Part shown: piece after piece, positions 45,874 to 55,950 of the stretch
How positions within the stretch are numbered: position 1 is the first letter of the stretch
How the letters are laid out: each line of letters begins with the position of its first letter
Source: Lolium rigidum
Lineage: Eukaryota; Streptophyta; Magnoliopsida; Poales; Poaceae
Direction of reading: 5' to 3'
DNA: 64,000 bases
NCBI RefSeq assembly: GCF_022539505.1
Contig: NC_061509.1
Coordinates: 208,654,254 to 208,718,253, forward strand
The notes under the pieces: generated by a model
The model's input: the letters and a program-made list of their open reading frames with translations, nothing else
Databases searched by the model: none
What the model was told of the DNA's origin: nothing
Program-made: the position numbers and the translations under genes

Positions 45874-47467
45874 TGATGCGTGTAGTTAACACGTCCGTTG
45901 GGAACCCCAAGAGGAAGGTGTGATGCGCAGAGTAGCAAGTTTTCCCTCAGAAAGAAACCAAGGTTTATTGAACCAGGAGGAGCCAAGAAGCACATTGAAG
46001 GTTGATGGCGGAGGAGTGTAGTGCGGCGCAACACCAGGGATTCCGGCACCAACGTGGAACCTGCACAACACAATCACGGAACTTTGCCCCAACGTAACGA
46101 GTGAGGTTGTCAATCTCACCGGCTTGCTGTAAACAAAGGATTAGATGTATAGTGTGGATGATGATGTTTGTTTGCAAAGAACAGTAAAGAACAATTGCAG
46201 TAGATTGTATTTCGGATGTAAAGAATAGGACCGGGGTCCACAGTTCACTAGCGTTGTCTCTCCCATAAGATAGCAGATGTTGGGTGGACAAATTACAGTT
46301 GGGCAATTGACAAATAAAGAAGGCATAACAATGCACATACATATATCATGATGAGTACTATGAGATTTAATCAGGGCATTACGACAAAGTACATAGACCG
46401 CTATCCAGCATGCATCTATGCCTAAAAAGTCCACCTTCAGGTTATCATCCGAACCCCTTCCAGTATTAATTTGTAAACAACAGACAATTGCATTAAGTAT
46501 GGTGCGAAATGTAATCAACACAAATATCCTTAGACAAAGCATCAATGTTTTATCCCTAGTGGCAACAACACATCCACAACCTCAGAACTTTCCATCACTC
46601 GTCCCGGATTTAATGGAGGCATGAACCCACTATCGAGCATAAATACTCCCTCTTGGAGTCACAAGTATCAACTTGGCCAGAGCCTCTACTAGCAACGGAG
46701 AGCATGCAAGAACATAAATAACATATATGATAGATTGATAATCAACTTGACATAGTATTCAATATTCATCGGATCCCAACAAACACAACATCAAGGATTA
46801 CAAATAGATGATCTTGATCATGATAGGCAGCTCACAAGATCTAACATGATAGCACAATGAGAAGAAGACAACCATCTAGCTACTGCTATGGACCCATAGT
46901 CCAGGGGTGAACTACTCACACATCGATCCGGAGGCGATCATGGCGATGAAGAGACCTCCGGGAGATGATCCCCCTCTCCGGCAGGGTGCCGGAGGCGATC
47001 TCCTGAATCCCCGAGATGGGATTGGCGGCGGCGGCGTCTCCGGGAAGGTTTTCCGTATCGTGGCTCTCGGTGCCGGGGGTTTCGCGACGGAGGCTTTAAG
47101 TAGGCGGAAGGGCAGGTCGGGGGCCACACGAGGGCCCCACACGCCGGGGCCGTGCGGCCGGCACCCGGGCCGCGCCGCCCTGTTGTGGCGGCGCCTCGTG
47201 GCCCCACTTCGTAAGTCCTCCGGTCTTCGGAAGCTTCGTGGAAAAATAGGCCCCGGGCGTTGATTTCGTCCAATTCCGAGAATATTTCCTTACTAGGATT
47301 TCCGAAACCAAAAAGCGATAAAACAAGAATCGGCTCTTCGGCATCTCGTCAGTAGGTTAGTGCCAGAAAATGCATAATAATGACATATAATGTGTATAAA
47401 ACATGTGAGTATCATCATAAAAGTAGCATGGAACATAAGAAATTATAGATACGTTTGGGACGTATCA
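45874..47467 (-). repeat. 5' LTR of the gag-only Athila-like element (1594 bp)
   Basis: On the plus strand TGATGCGTGTAGTTAACACG to TTGGGACGTATCA. It abuts the primer-binding site on the left and Tat gag sequence on the right. Confidence 0.93.
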
Positions 47468-47472
47468 CGGTG

Positions 47473-48700
47473 TTTGCTTCTGGAGACCTCCTTTTGCGCA
47501 GTGGATATGAAAAGATCTGGTTAGATTCCAGCCTGCGCGAAGTGTCTGCCTTGCTCTGCTGTTGTACCGCTAAAGCGATGAGCGTGCGGAGGTACTTGAT
47601 GTCGATTTCCTCATTCTTCTTTTTCAGAAGTTCTGCAGCCTTCTGCATGTTCTCCTTGGGAGTTGTTAGCGGCTGCTGATTTGAGGGAGTTGCGAAGGTG
47701 ATCTTGGGGGGTTTATGGCCTCCCGCTGATTCTTGTCTGCCTCCTTGCGAGCGTCCTTTATCATAGACTCCCAATGCTCTCGGAGTTTTTTGGCCTTCTG
47801 CAAAGAGTCAACAGCTTCATGTTCTCTTTGGAGGAAACCATCCATTACTTTTTGAGCTTCTTGCCTTTCTTCGAGCATCGCCGCTGCGGTGGTGGAAATT
47901 CTCTTGGCGGTAGCCAGCATCTCCTTTCTTGCAGCTTCTAGAGCTACCGGATCTGCGGCTTCCTCCGGAGTTATAGGCTTGTTCAGGACTTCTGTGTGGA
48001 CTAGGGCTCCTATGCCAGCTTGCTCCACGAGTTCTTCCGGGGTTAGGTAATCCTTTGCCCCAGAAAAACTGTCTTCTCCGGATTCCGAAGCGGCACGGCG
48101 ACGAGGTCGCGATGGCGGAGTATCCGAAGTGGACGCTCTTGGGAGGGCTGCGCCGGTGGGAGACTCATCTTCGTCAGCGTCTTCGCCTAACCTAGTTATG
48201 GTCGCTAGGACCTGCTTAGGTGGAGCAGATTCCGCGTCAGCTTCCTTTTCGCCTTCTAACTCTTTCAGAGCCTGGTCGAATTCCTCCGTGTTCATGGACG
48301 AAGTGTAGTCGGAAGTTGGACTAAGGTTGCCCAAGATTGATTCTTCTACGTCTCCGGCATCCTCTTGCCGATCCGGTGTGCTGCCATCTCCGGCAGCCTC
48401 TTGTTGTTCCGGGGCGTCGACGGTTCCGGCAGCCTCAACCTGCTTGGGTCCTGCATCTTTCGGAGGAGGAGCGGTTCCAGTGGTATGTGCGTGGAAGTGC
48501 ACGAAATGACACCTTTGATTCTCTAACACCTGGGAGACCCAGGCGGATCTGCATTGGTCTCCCACCGTTGTTTCCTGCTCATGGGCGGATTGGGTGGGTT
48601 TTGAATTTTCCAGATCTAAGGCGGAATCTTCGCTAGGAAGTTCCAGCATCTCAGATCGGATCTTCACGACTGCGTCCTGCTCAGCGGCGGTCGCGTCAGC
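47473..48700 (-). pseudogene. Tat gag, N-terminal part
   Basis: Two overlapping minus-strand frames (48667-47666 and 47774-47473) carry the leading part of the Tat gag region. The protein is acidic and low in complexity, with repeats such as EQQEAAGD and DRQEDAGD, then a long helical, lysine- and glutamate-rich segment (TAAAMLEERQEAQKVMDGFL; LQKAKKLREHWES). A frameshift near 47690 separates them. The gag core lies beyond the 9.5-kb insertion, at 36.6-37.9 kb. The first Met is near 48667, about 280 bases inside the 5' LTR. I recognise no catalytic domain. Confidence 0.7.
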
Positions 48701-48931
48701 GTTACTTACCAGGGCGTTTCCATCGGAATCGACGGTTTCGCCGATGAAGACGTGTATGGCGCCAATCGGGACGATGGAGAGCTTGATGGGGTTGGTCCTA
48801 GCCGAAATCCAGCACTCGTCCTAAGGGACGATCGGAAAGTTCCCGGCGTAAAGGACACGCCCCACAGCGATGGATTCGTCGTAGCTTCCCATGGCGGAAC
48901 CTCCCGGTTCCGGCCTCCAGACGCCGCTGGC

Positions 48932-48949
48932 CCCACGGTGGATGCCAAC
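48932..48949 (-). promoter_or_regulatory. putative primer-binding site of the Tat element
   Basis: On the minus strand GTTGGCATCCACCGTGG follows directly after the 5' LTR. Its position is right, and TTGGC.(T/C)CCACCGTGGGG is familiar from grass Tat-like elements. I cannot assign the tRNA. Confidence 0.5.
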
Positions 48950-49508
48950 TGTCGTTGCCTATTCGACGGTACTCCAGAGGAGGGATCCTCATGGAGGGGA
49001 GAAGAAGTAGGGGCCATAGGGCGGAGAGTCCTCGGGATGGTGGTACGCGATTTACTCAGCTTCGGAACACCTGCTCGAAGACAGGGCCTAATGCTGCTTG
49101 TCTAGAATTATCTGGGCGCTTTCGCGTTGTTACAATGAGTTGTGGTTGTGCCTCTAGGGCTCCCACGATCCAGCTTATAAAGGCGCATGGATCTAGGGTT
49201 TACATGGAGAGTCCTAGCCGGAATACAAGTTGCCTAACTACGGTACAAAGTCTTGCCGTGTACGTCAAGGATCCGCCTTCCATCTATGTCGTGCAGGATC
49301 CGGATGCCTTATGGGCCTCCACGGATCCGGCCTTCTTCGTAGGTCGGTTGAGATCCGGCTCCTTGCTCCTGGGCTGGACTTCATCCTTCAGGATCTACAG
49401 CAACTGGGCCGCCCGATGGGCCACATGCCACATCACCATTGGTGGGCCACCCGGGCTTGCCGGATCTAGGCCATGCCGTTGATATACCCATAAAGTATAC
49501 CCACAACA
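48950..49508 (-). repeat. 5' LTR of the Tat element (559 bp)
   Basis: It has exactly the same length as the left LTR and about 25 substitutions by eye. The TATA motif CTTATAAAG is at 49174-49182. Confidence 0.92.
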
Positions 49509-49513
49509 GGTGG

Positions 49514-49860
49514 TGTGTTGATACAAGAGGGTCGTCCAATTGCATATTTTTCTGAGAAACTTTATGGTGCTAAGTTGAACTATCCTATCTATGATAAAGA
49601 ATTATATTCTTTAATTAGAGTTCTTGAGGTTTGGCAACATTATTTGTGGCCAAAAGAATTTATCATACATTCTGAACATGAAGCTTTGAAATATCTGAAA
49701 GCTCAGTCTAACTTGCATATGCGTCTTGCTAAGTGGGTTGAGTTCATTTAGTCTTTTCCATACATTATAAAACATAAGAAGGAAAAAAATATAATGTTGT
49801 TGCTGACGCTCTATCTAGGAAAAATATGATATTAACTCAACTTGATGTTAAAATTCCCTG
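49514..49860 (+). pseudogene. CRM-like RNase H, part after the Tat insertion
   Basis: The frame 49515-49751 ([20 protein letters not shown], then [20 protein letters not shown] and [13 protein letters not shown]) continues the RNase H cut at 25315. The catalytic Glu (DKEL) is present. The usual Asp of the H-T-D-H motif reads HSEH here, so it is replaced by Glu. A TAG and a frameshift near 49750-49790 break the frame before integrase. Confidence 0.8.
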
Positions 49861-49970
49861 GATTAGAAGTACTATGTGATTTTTATGCCATTGATCATGA
49901 TTTTGCTGAACCATATCACCTGTGTGCTATTGGTAAAGCATGAGAAAAATATCACATACATGATGGGTTC

Positions 49971-51116
49971 TTGTTTAGAGCTAACAAACTATGTGTTCCA
50001 GAATCGTCTGTGCGTTTGCCCTTATTGCAGGAATCACATGCTGGAGGTTTGATGGGTCACTTTGGGCGTGAGAAGAAGCTACTCATGCTCGCTGATCATT
50101 TTGATTGGCCAAAGATGAGGCGGTATGTGGACAGGTATGTGAAGAGATGCATTACTTGCAACAAGTCCAAGTCCAAGCTGAAACCTCACGGTTTGTATAC
50201 TCCTTTACCAGCACCTACTACACCATGGGAAGATATTAGTATGAATTTTGTGTTAGGCTTGCCGCGTACTAAAAGAGGCCATGATTCTATATTTGTGGTA
50301 GTGGATAGATTTTCTAAGATGTCACACTTTATTGCCTGCCACAAGAGCGATGATGCGTCGCATATTGCTAACCTATTTTTCAGGGAGATTGTACGTTTAC
50401 ATGGAGTCCCGAAGACTATTGTTTTTTATCATGACGTGAAGTTCATGAGCTACTTCTGGAAGACACTTTGGGAAAAGCTGGGGACAAACATAATGTTCAA
50501 TACTACTTGTCATCCCCAAACTGATGGTCAAACTGAGGTGGTGAACCGGACATCGTCACAGCTGTTGAGATCCATGATCACGAAGAACTTGAAGGAGTGG
50601 GAAGATTGTTTGCCGCATGTAGAGTTTGTTTACAACAGGACGGTACAATCTACCACAGAGCTATGCCCGTTTGAGGTGGTGTATGGTTTCAAACCCATTA
50701 CTCCACTTGATTTGTTGCCTCTACCGATACATGAGAGAGTCAATATAGAGGAATCAAAGAGGGCGGATTTTGTACGGAACATACATGAGAAGACTAAAGA
50801 GCTAATTGAGAAGAAAGGCAAGAACAATGATGCAAGGATGAACAAGAAGTCCAAGAAGATGTTGTTCAAGCCTGGTGATATGGTTTGTGTTCATCTTCGC
50901 AAGGACAGGTTCCCAAAGCTACGGAATTCCAAGTTGCTTCCTCGTGGTACTGGTCCTTACAAAGTGATTGCCAAGATCAATGACAATGCATATGCTATAG
51001 ATCTTCCAACTGATGAGTTTGGTGTCAGTAATTCTTTCGATGTGGCTGATTTGACACCATATGACGGAGATGACCTTGGAGCATCGAGGTCGACGCCTTT
51101 TGAAGGGGGGAGATGA
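49971..51116 (+). pseudogene. CRM-like integrase with two catalytic acids replaced
   Basis: A 381-codon frame. The zinc-binding module reads ESHAGGLMGHFGREKK and then CITCNKSKSK. In the core, the first catalytic Asp is replaced by Asn (WEDISMNFVLGLPRT where families have MDF), and the second by Tyr (KTIVFYHDVKFMSYFW where families have SDRD). The Glu remains (HPQTDGQTEVVNRT). The GPY/F-like motif is LLPRGTGPYKVIAKINDNAY. The frame ends with TGA at the LTR start; the adjacent frame continues into the LTR. The open frame hides a catalytically dead protein. Confidence 0.87.
51101..51113 (+). promoter_or_regulatory. polypurine tract of the CRM-like element, inside coding sequence
   Basis: TGAAGGGGGGAGA directly precedes the LTR start TGATGAGG. 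It overlaps the last integrase codons, and the G-run is the likely site of the 1-base frame slip between integrase and the LTR-encoded tail. Confidence 0.7.
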
Positions 51117-52158
51117 TGAGGACATCCCAACCGAACTACCACCTCCGTCATTTCAAGATGAAGACGATGTTGTTGTGAAGCTCAAGTCCAATGAAGTTAG
51201 GATTGGACCTATGACAATTGCTCGTGCGAAGCTACTAAAACAACAGGTGAACATTGTCTTAAGCGATACTTTGATTGATGAGAATTTTATACTACCTAAG
51301 TCCTTTGACTTGTGTATGATCAGGTACGAGGATAAAGGAAGCATCGCACGAGGAGGAGGAGAATAGCTGGACATGGTGTTGGACATGAAGACACCCCATG
51401 GACGCGCGAGGGAGGAGAGGGAGGCATGCGCGAAGGACGGAGAAGAAATCCCGGCTGGCGCCACGCCCAGTGCAACCGGCTGCCACGCCGAGCGGTTCGG
51501 CCCCACGCCCGGTCATACCGGCTCCCACACCGGATAAGCCCGGCGCCCGCCGGTTCCTGCACCGGTGCCATCCGGATGGGATACTGAGAGCCCCGCCCCT
51601 TGGCCCGGAGGCAGCCCGGCGCCTGGTCCGGTTTCGACCGGCCCGCCCGGTCCCTAGCCCTATCCGACCGGCCCCACGCTAGCCGAGTCCGTGTCAGTCT
51701 CGACCAGATCTCGATCTGGGTCGTTTTATTGTTATTTTCGACTTTTGGTCGTCCTAAACCCCTATATAAGTGCCAATACGCCCCCAAAATAGACTCATAC
51801 CACGTTTAAGATAAACCCTAGTTTATAGTTGATTGCTTTGCAACTCTATTGAATCTATACACCAATTTGCATTGATCTAGTGTTTTGCTACTGAAAGTTT
51901 GTGTGATCTACTGTTCAATTGGGAATTAGAAGGTTGCAATTTACCGCTTCATGATCGGCGGCTACGTGCGCAAGTGTGTGGACTTGCGAATATCTTGCAG
52001 GGTTGAGAGGTATTGCATTGGCGACAGGAATCAATCGAGAGACTCGTCAGCGTCATACAAGTTATCATCCACTTCATCATCGTGTATCTCCGTTGTGTTT
52101 ATCGCGTGTTCATCACCATCCACCTCGCTTACTGAGAAGATCGGGCAACCCCTTATCA
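51114..52158 (+). repeat. 3' LTR of the CRM-like element (1045 bp)
   Basis: TGATGAGGACATCCC to CCCCTTATCA, followed by the target duplication CTATT. The first 250 bases are open in one frame (MTIARAKLLKQQVNIVLSDT), matching the left LTR (MTRARAKLLKQQVNLFLNDT). TATATAAG lies at 51763-51770. Confidence 0.9.
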
Positions 52159-52163
52159 CTATT

Positions 52164-53224
52164 TTATTACTATTATTTAATATATTAGTTGATGTTCATA
52201 TATATTTGTGCAAACAAATCAGTTTGTTTTTTGATTCTATTACTCTTGGATTATTTTTCTTGGGTTATTATACGTGGCATTATTCCTTGGTAGCTTGACC
52301 AATTTGGTAAATTGGTGGTATATCTTGCGAGTAGTGTGCCCTAGACACCTTGCTTCTGACAAGGTCCCTCTAGCAATCTAAGGTCCTACTCTTTCAAGTC
52401 AATGCCACATAGTACAAGTTTTCAAAACTTCAAGGCTACGAGTTTTACATGTTATATTTTGGAACCATCCATTATATGTATTATTCATATCTACATATAA
52501 TGACATATACCTATATATTTAAAGCTTGATTAGATATTTATTGCCACTATCGTAATATTACTCATATATCCTGAAATGCACACATGAAACTGAAGTCACC
52601 CGATCAGCTTGGGCTACTATTTGTGTATATTAGAAGACTTTCTTTTTATACATTCTGCTAGAGTAAAAATGAAGACAATATATATCAAATACGTGACGAT
52701 TTCTTGGTTGAACTGGAAATAAGTTAGACCAGATAGTTATCAATATGTCTCAATGAAGTTCGTAAGTGACATATTCTCATGTATTTTACGTACAAATATT
52801 TATTTTTTCAAAAAGTGGTCCTTATCACCGACTTAAAAATAGTTATTTTCTCTGTCATCTCAGGAACAAGAGAAATTGTAAAAAATACTCCAAACGCACG
52901 AAAAATATATCTATTCATAAGATCTAGGGCTGCAATAACGAATAGTGCACTACAAAGTTATGAAAAGACGTGTTCTAGATCTAGCTAAATGGTCATCTCA
53001 GTTTCATGGGACATGAACTTTTCAATCATGGGTCCCCGTGGACTCTAGGAGCAGCTCACGAGATCGAACCCTCGTCCGTCCGTATAAAAATTTATTCGTT
53101 TCGTGAGCACTGACCGGTGGGTTCCACATGTAAGACTGCACCAAAGATTACATGTGCAAGTTAAAAATATTAGAGGTCTTTCTGCAAAAACGGTAACGAC
53201 ATGTGTCATCTTCTGATTTATTGA
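52164..53224. other. interior of the inverted-repeat element, nothing recognised
   Basis: About 1 kb of AT-rich sequence without a credible frame. With 21816-21975 it forms the interior of the element bounded by the inverted repeats at 21706 and 53339. Confidence 0.45.
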
Positions 53225-53345
53225 GGACCAAATCTTCACGTGATTATAAGTTGTAGGATAGTGGCTTCACAGTTTGCAAGATGTAGGATCAAATCATCAC
53301 ATGTTGAACAAGTTGTTAGACTAGAAGTGTAATTAGCTCTCTAAG

Positions 53346-53893
53346 ACTGCTCATAGTGGGAGTAACTTAGCTAGTAACAACACACACTCCAAGGTGTTTT
53401 GGTGACATGACATAACAATAAATGAAGGAAGAGATGGAGGTGGTAACTAGCTAGCTATGTTACCATAACATCACACACCTCAAGGCAAAATGAGTCTACA
53501 AACTAAGCCTGATCGTAGTGGGGAGTAACTTAGACTAGTAACATATGCCAAGCTACTAGTCTAGGTTACTACATTCATAGTGAGTAGTAACTTATATGTG
53601 GTGTTATGCATTGTATCATTTATTATGTTGTAGACTCATCTTGTGTAATGGTATGTGATGTTATGATAACATAGCTAGTTACCACCTCAATCTCTGTCTT
53701 TATTTATTAGCATGTCATGTCACCGAAATGCCTTGAGATGTGTGATGTTACTAGCTATGTTACTCCCACTATGAGCAGTAGATGAGATTTTGCATGAAAC
53801 CATATCTATATTACTTTCCATTATAAAATTAGTAACATCGACTAATAACTTATGCATGATACCACCTCATTTTACTCCTCACTATGAGTAGCC
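53346..53893. mobile_element. fold-back MITE cluster with long inverted arms
   Basis: ACTGCTCATAGTGGGAGTAA (53346) is mirrored by TTACTCCCACTATGAGCAGT ending at 53780, and homology continues inward for about 150 bp (53347-53502 against 53629-53780). The loop (53503-53628) has its own palindrome around 53530-53575. A further related end (CTCCTCACTATGAGTAGCC) is at about 53875-53892, so a second copy or a rearranged end is joined. No coding capacity. Confidence 0.75.
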
Positions 53894-55160
53894 TAATTAA
53901 ACCACATCGTGTACTTAGATTCAAGGATGTACGCTCTCGGGGGAGGGGCCACTCTACGGCCTACACTTAGCTGCTACTTGCCCTTGCCTGCCCAATAAAA
54001 CTAAGGTTTGTTTGTCTACATTGCTCTACTTCTTCTATACTTCAGCTCCATCGTAATGATCACGATTCCTTTTCGTAAGCTAAGTAAGGAAAGCAATCAT
54101 GACCAGAAATGTGTTCCAAAAGAAAACCATCACCAGAAATGTGTATATACTGATGGTTTGATGGACGAAGCCGTGCAAATGGTTTGGACGGGTATACGAA
54201 ATTCATATCCGGCCTCAACCTCTTTATTCCGGGGGAAATCTCAGATCTGGTTACGGATTAGACGATGGTGGCACCTCTGGTGTCGTTTTACCTCTTGAGG
54301 GCATCGTTCTCGAACAAGTGATGCCTGGAGGAAGTCATTTGGCGGAGCAGTGTTCCATCTACTGCGCCAAGGTTGGCGGGTCTCGGCGGCATGGTGCAGC
54401 GAAGCCTCGGAGACGAACGCAGCGTGATGGACGTGCGCATGATGGTGGTGTCGTCTGGCGTCGTGGTGGCGTTGGTGGCAGGCCTCGCGAGGTCATTGCA
54501 TTGATCTCTCATGAGGATGGGTATGCGGAAGATGGTGACGGCGAGGACTTCTGAAACGTGCATGATGGTACACGCCGAGGGTCTGCCGGACCGGTTGTGC
54601 CACCTGCTCGCCATTGAACGACTTGTCGAGGCCTTCGTTTTTTGATGACGTGTTGGTGGTGCCTTCGGTTTGATCTTTATAATTGTTCTTGTAAGGTGTT
54701 ATGAATAATGTAATGAAAAAACTGTGTGTATTTATTGGATGCAGAAGCTAGGTGATATTTCTCTATTTCAAAAAAACGAAATTCAGCAGATGGTTTGGAG
54801 TAGAGTCTTAGTACGGAGGACAAACCCACTGCCCCTCGGACTTGCAAGTGGTACAGAAGTGATCTCCCGCTGGTGTACGTGTTTCGCCTGCACGTTTTGG
54901 CAAACGAGCTAAAGTTTGTTGTACACATTGCGGTAGCCCATCCGTCCTGTGCACGTAATGGTTGCGGTCAATTCGAGAGGTTTGCGTGAGCTACGTGCAA
55001 GCGATTCAGTTTCATAAAAGCCAAAAAAGGAAACAGTTTGCATGTGGCACTCTCGCCTCTCGGGAAGGGGAAGTTCTGCTAGTACACGTCACCCTCCTTT
55101 CCGGTAAAAATGGAGAATGGCAGTAGATGAAGTGGCTGACTTGCTGAGATGCGGTGACAA
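53894..55160 (+). repeat. duplicated host segment, copy 2 (middle part)
   Basis: Blocks match copy 1 in order: CTTAGATTCAA near 53917 (10568 in copy 1), GGGCCACTCTACGGCC, GATTCCTTTTCGTAAGCTAA near 54065, GATGGACGAAGCCGTGCAAA near 54160, GGTTTGGACGGG, and GTGGTACAG..GTGATCTCCCGC near 54850. A retroposon interrupts it at 54206-54775. No gene is recognised. Confidence 0.7.
54206..54775 (+). mobile_element. LINE-like non-autonomous retroposon 3 (570 bp)
   Basis: A 10-bp target duplication ACGAAATTCA is at 54196-54205 and 54776-54785, and the insert ends in poly-A (54770-54776) on the plus strand. The tail GGATGCAGAAGCTAGGTGAT before the A-run resembles the LINE 3' ends in this window. No RT is encoded. 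It sits about 10-20 bp from the place where copy 1 carries its own, different retroposon. Confidence 0.75.
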
Positions 55161-55947
55161 GGCATCTCCAGCGGTAATGTCCGCGAGCGTCCGTTTGCGT
55201 CGCGCTACGGACGTAAAAATGATCGTTTTTATCCGCGCTTCCGTTTGCATCTAGGTCTGCTCCAGCGGGGCGACGTATTTTTTTTCCTTTCTTCCCTCTT
55301 CTCCATTTAAACATAGTTTCAAATATAACATTTCAAAACATGATTTTACACAAACTAACACATAGTTAGGCACATGGTTTACACAAACTAACACATAGTT
55401 TGAACCATGGTGGACACAAATATAAATTTTTTTTAAAAAAGAAGCCAGTTGTGTTGATTTCCCTATGTTCGCTGCCAAGAAAGAACATTCAAGGGCACCC
55501 AGTCACCAAAACTGGAAAATCCAGCGGGAGGAGATGGTGCCCTTGTTGGTTCTACCGATGAAGCGAACATCCAGAAACCTCGACTACTGGCTTCGTCTGG
55601 CCCGTAGCCAGATTCGCTGCAAAGAAAGAACACTCAAGATATATCGTCGCCATTAACGTGGTGCAGAGTGCCGAAGCGACGCAGCTTTGCAGACGCTGGC
55701 GCGTTTGAGAAGACGCATCGACGCAGGGTCGCTGCCAGGCGGGCCAGCCCAAACGTCCGCCAGACACGAGCGGACGTTTCCGGACGTCCGCAGAGACGCA
55801 TCCGAGGCGTGGGCCAGGTTTGCGTCTCCGCGGACGGCCCGGTCACTATGCGTCGCCCCGCTGGAACAGGCCCCAGACGCATTTCCGGTCACGGCGGACG
55901 AAAACGGTCGCTCAGCGACCGTTTGCGTCGCGCCGCTGGAGATGCCC
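55161..55947. mobile_element. non-autonomous PIF/Harbinger element (787 bp)
   Basis: The ends GGCATCTCCAGCGG (55161) and CCGCTGGAGATGCCC (to 55947) are inverted repeats of the Harbinger type, and GTCCGTTTGCGTCGCGC near 55188 is mirrored by GACCGTTTGCGTCGCGC near 55917. A TTA follows on the right; the left flank CAA is a poor match. A short direct repeat ACACAAACTAACACATAGTT occurs at about 55344 and 55381. No transposase. Confidence 0.78.
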
Positions 55948-55950
55948 TTA

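Larger units (their letters stand above)
37938..47467 (-). mobile_element. non-autonomous Athila-like LTR retrotransposon (gag-protease only)
   Basis: Two LTRs (37938-39532 and 45874-47467) face the same way, with flanks TGGTG (37933-37937) and CGGTG (47468-47472), a target duplication with one mismatch. On the minus strand the order is 5' LTR (right), primer site, gag-protease frame, about 4 kb of non-coding sequence, polypurine tract, 3' LTR (left). No RT, RNase H or integrase sequence was found in its interior, so it would depend on another element. The LTRs differ at about 8 of 165 bases at one end. Confidence 0.9.
25316..49508 (-). mobile_element. Tat-lineage Ty3/gypsy retrotransposon with nested insertions
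   Basis: Two 559-bp LTRs (25316-25874 and 48950-49508) in the same orientation are flanked by a perfect GGTGG target duplication (25311-25315 and 49509-49513). Gag-pol runs on the minus strand, so the right LTR is the 5' LTR. The RT is followed by its own RNase H and then a second RNase H of the type seen in Tat elements. A spliced gene runs antisense near the 3' LTR, another Tat trait. Without its two insertions the element is about 13 kb. The two LTRs show about 25 differences by eye (near 4-5%). Confidence 0.9.
21981..52158 (+). mobile_element. CRM-like Ty3/gypsy retrotransposon, gag deleted, split by a Tat element
   Basis: Two direct LTRs (21981-23034 and 51114-52158) are flanked by a perfect 5-bp target duplication CTATT (21976-21980 and 52159-52163). 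A tRNA-iMet-type primer-binding site follows the left LTR, and a polypurine tract precedes the right one. Pol is on the plus strand, interrupted at 25315 by the Tat insertion and resumed at 49514. The unit without the insertion is about 6 kb. Gag is missing. The pol frame continues into the 3' LTR, a feature I associate with CRM elements. The two LTRs differ at about 7 of the first 100 bases, so the insertion is old. Confidence 0.85.
21706..53339. mobile_element. Mutator-like inverted-repeat element, split by the CRM-like insertion
   Basis: About 110 bp at 21706-21815 is the inverse of about 53225-53339, for example CTAATTACACTTCTAG against CTAGAAGTGTAATTAG and GGTCCTACATCTTGC against GCAAGATGTAGGATC. 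Outside the repeats, TCTAAGTAA (21697-21705) and TCTAAGACT (53340-53348) agree at 6 of 9 positions, compatible with a decayed 9-bp target duplication. Without the nested insertion (21981-52158 plus its 5-bp duplication) the element is about 1.45 kb. No transposase is seen. Two separate MITE copies in opposite orientation is the alternative. Confidence 0.5.

Noticed and set aside
31522..47467. Three similar 1.6-kb sequences taken as a segmental duplication
   Set aside because: They are LTRs of one Athila-like family: one solo LTR and one flanking pair, each explained by target duplications.
55344..55400. Repeated ACACAAACTAACACATAGTT as a CRISPR-like or satellite array
   Set aside because: Only two units, inside a Harbinger element; this is a plant nuclear sequence and no array is present.
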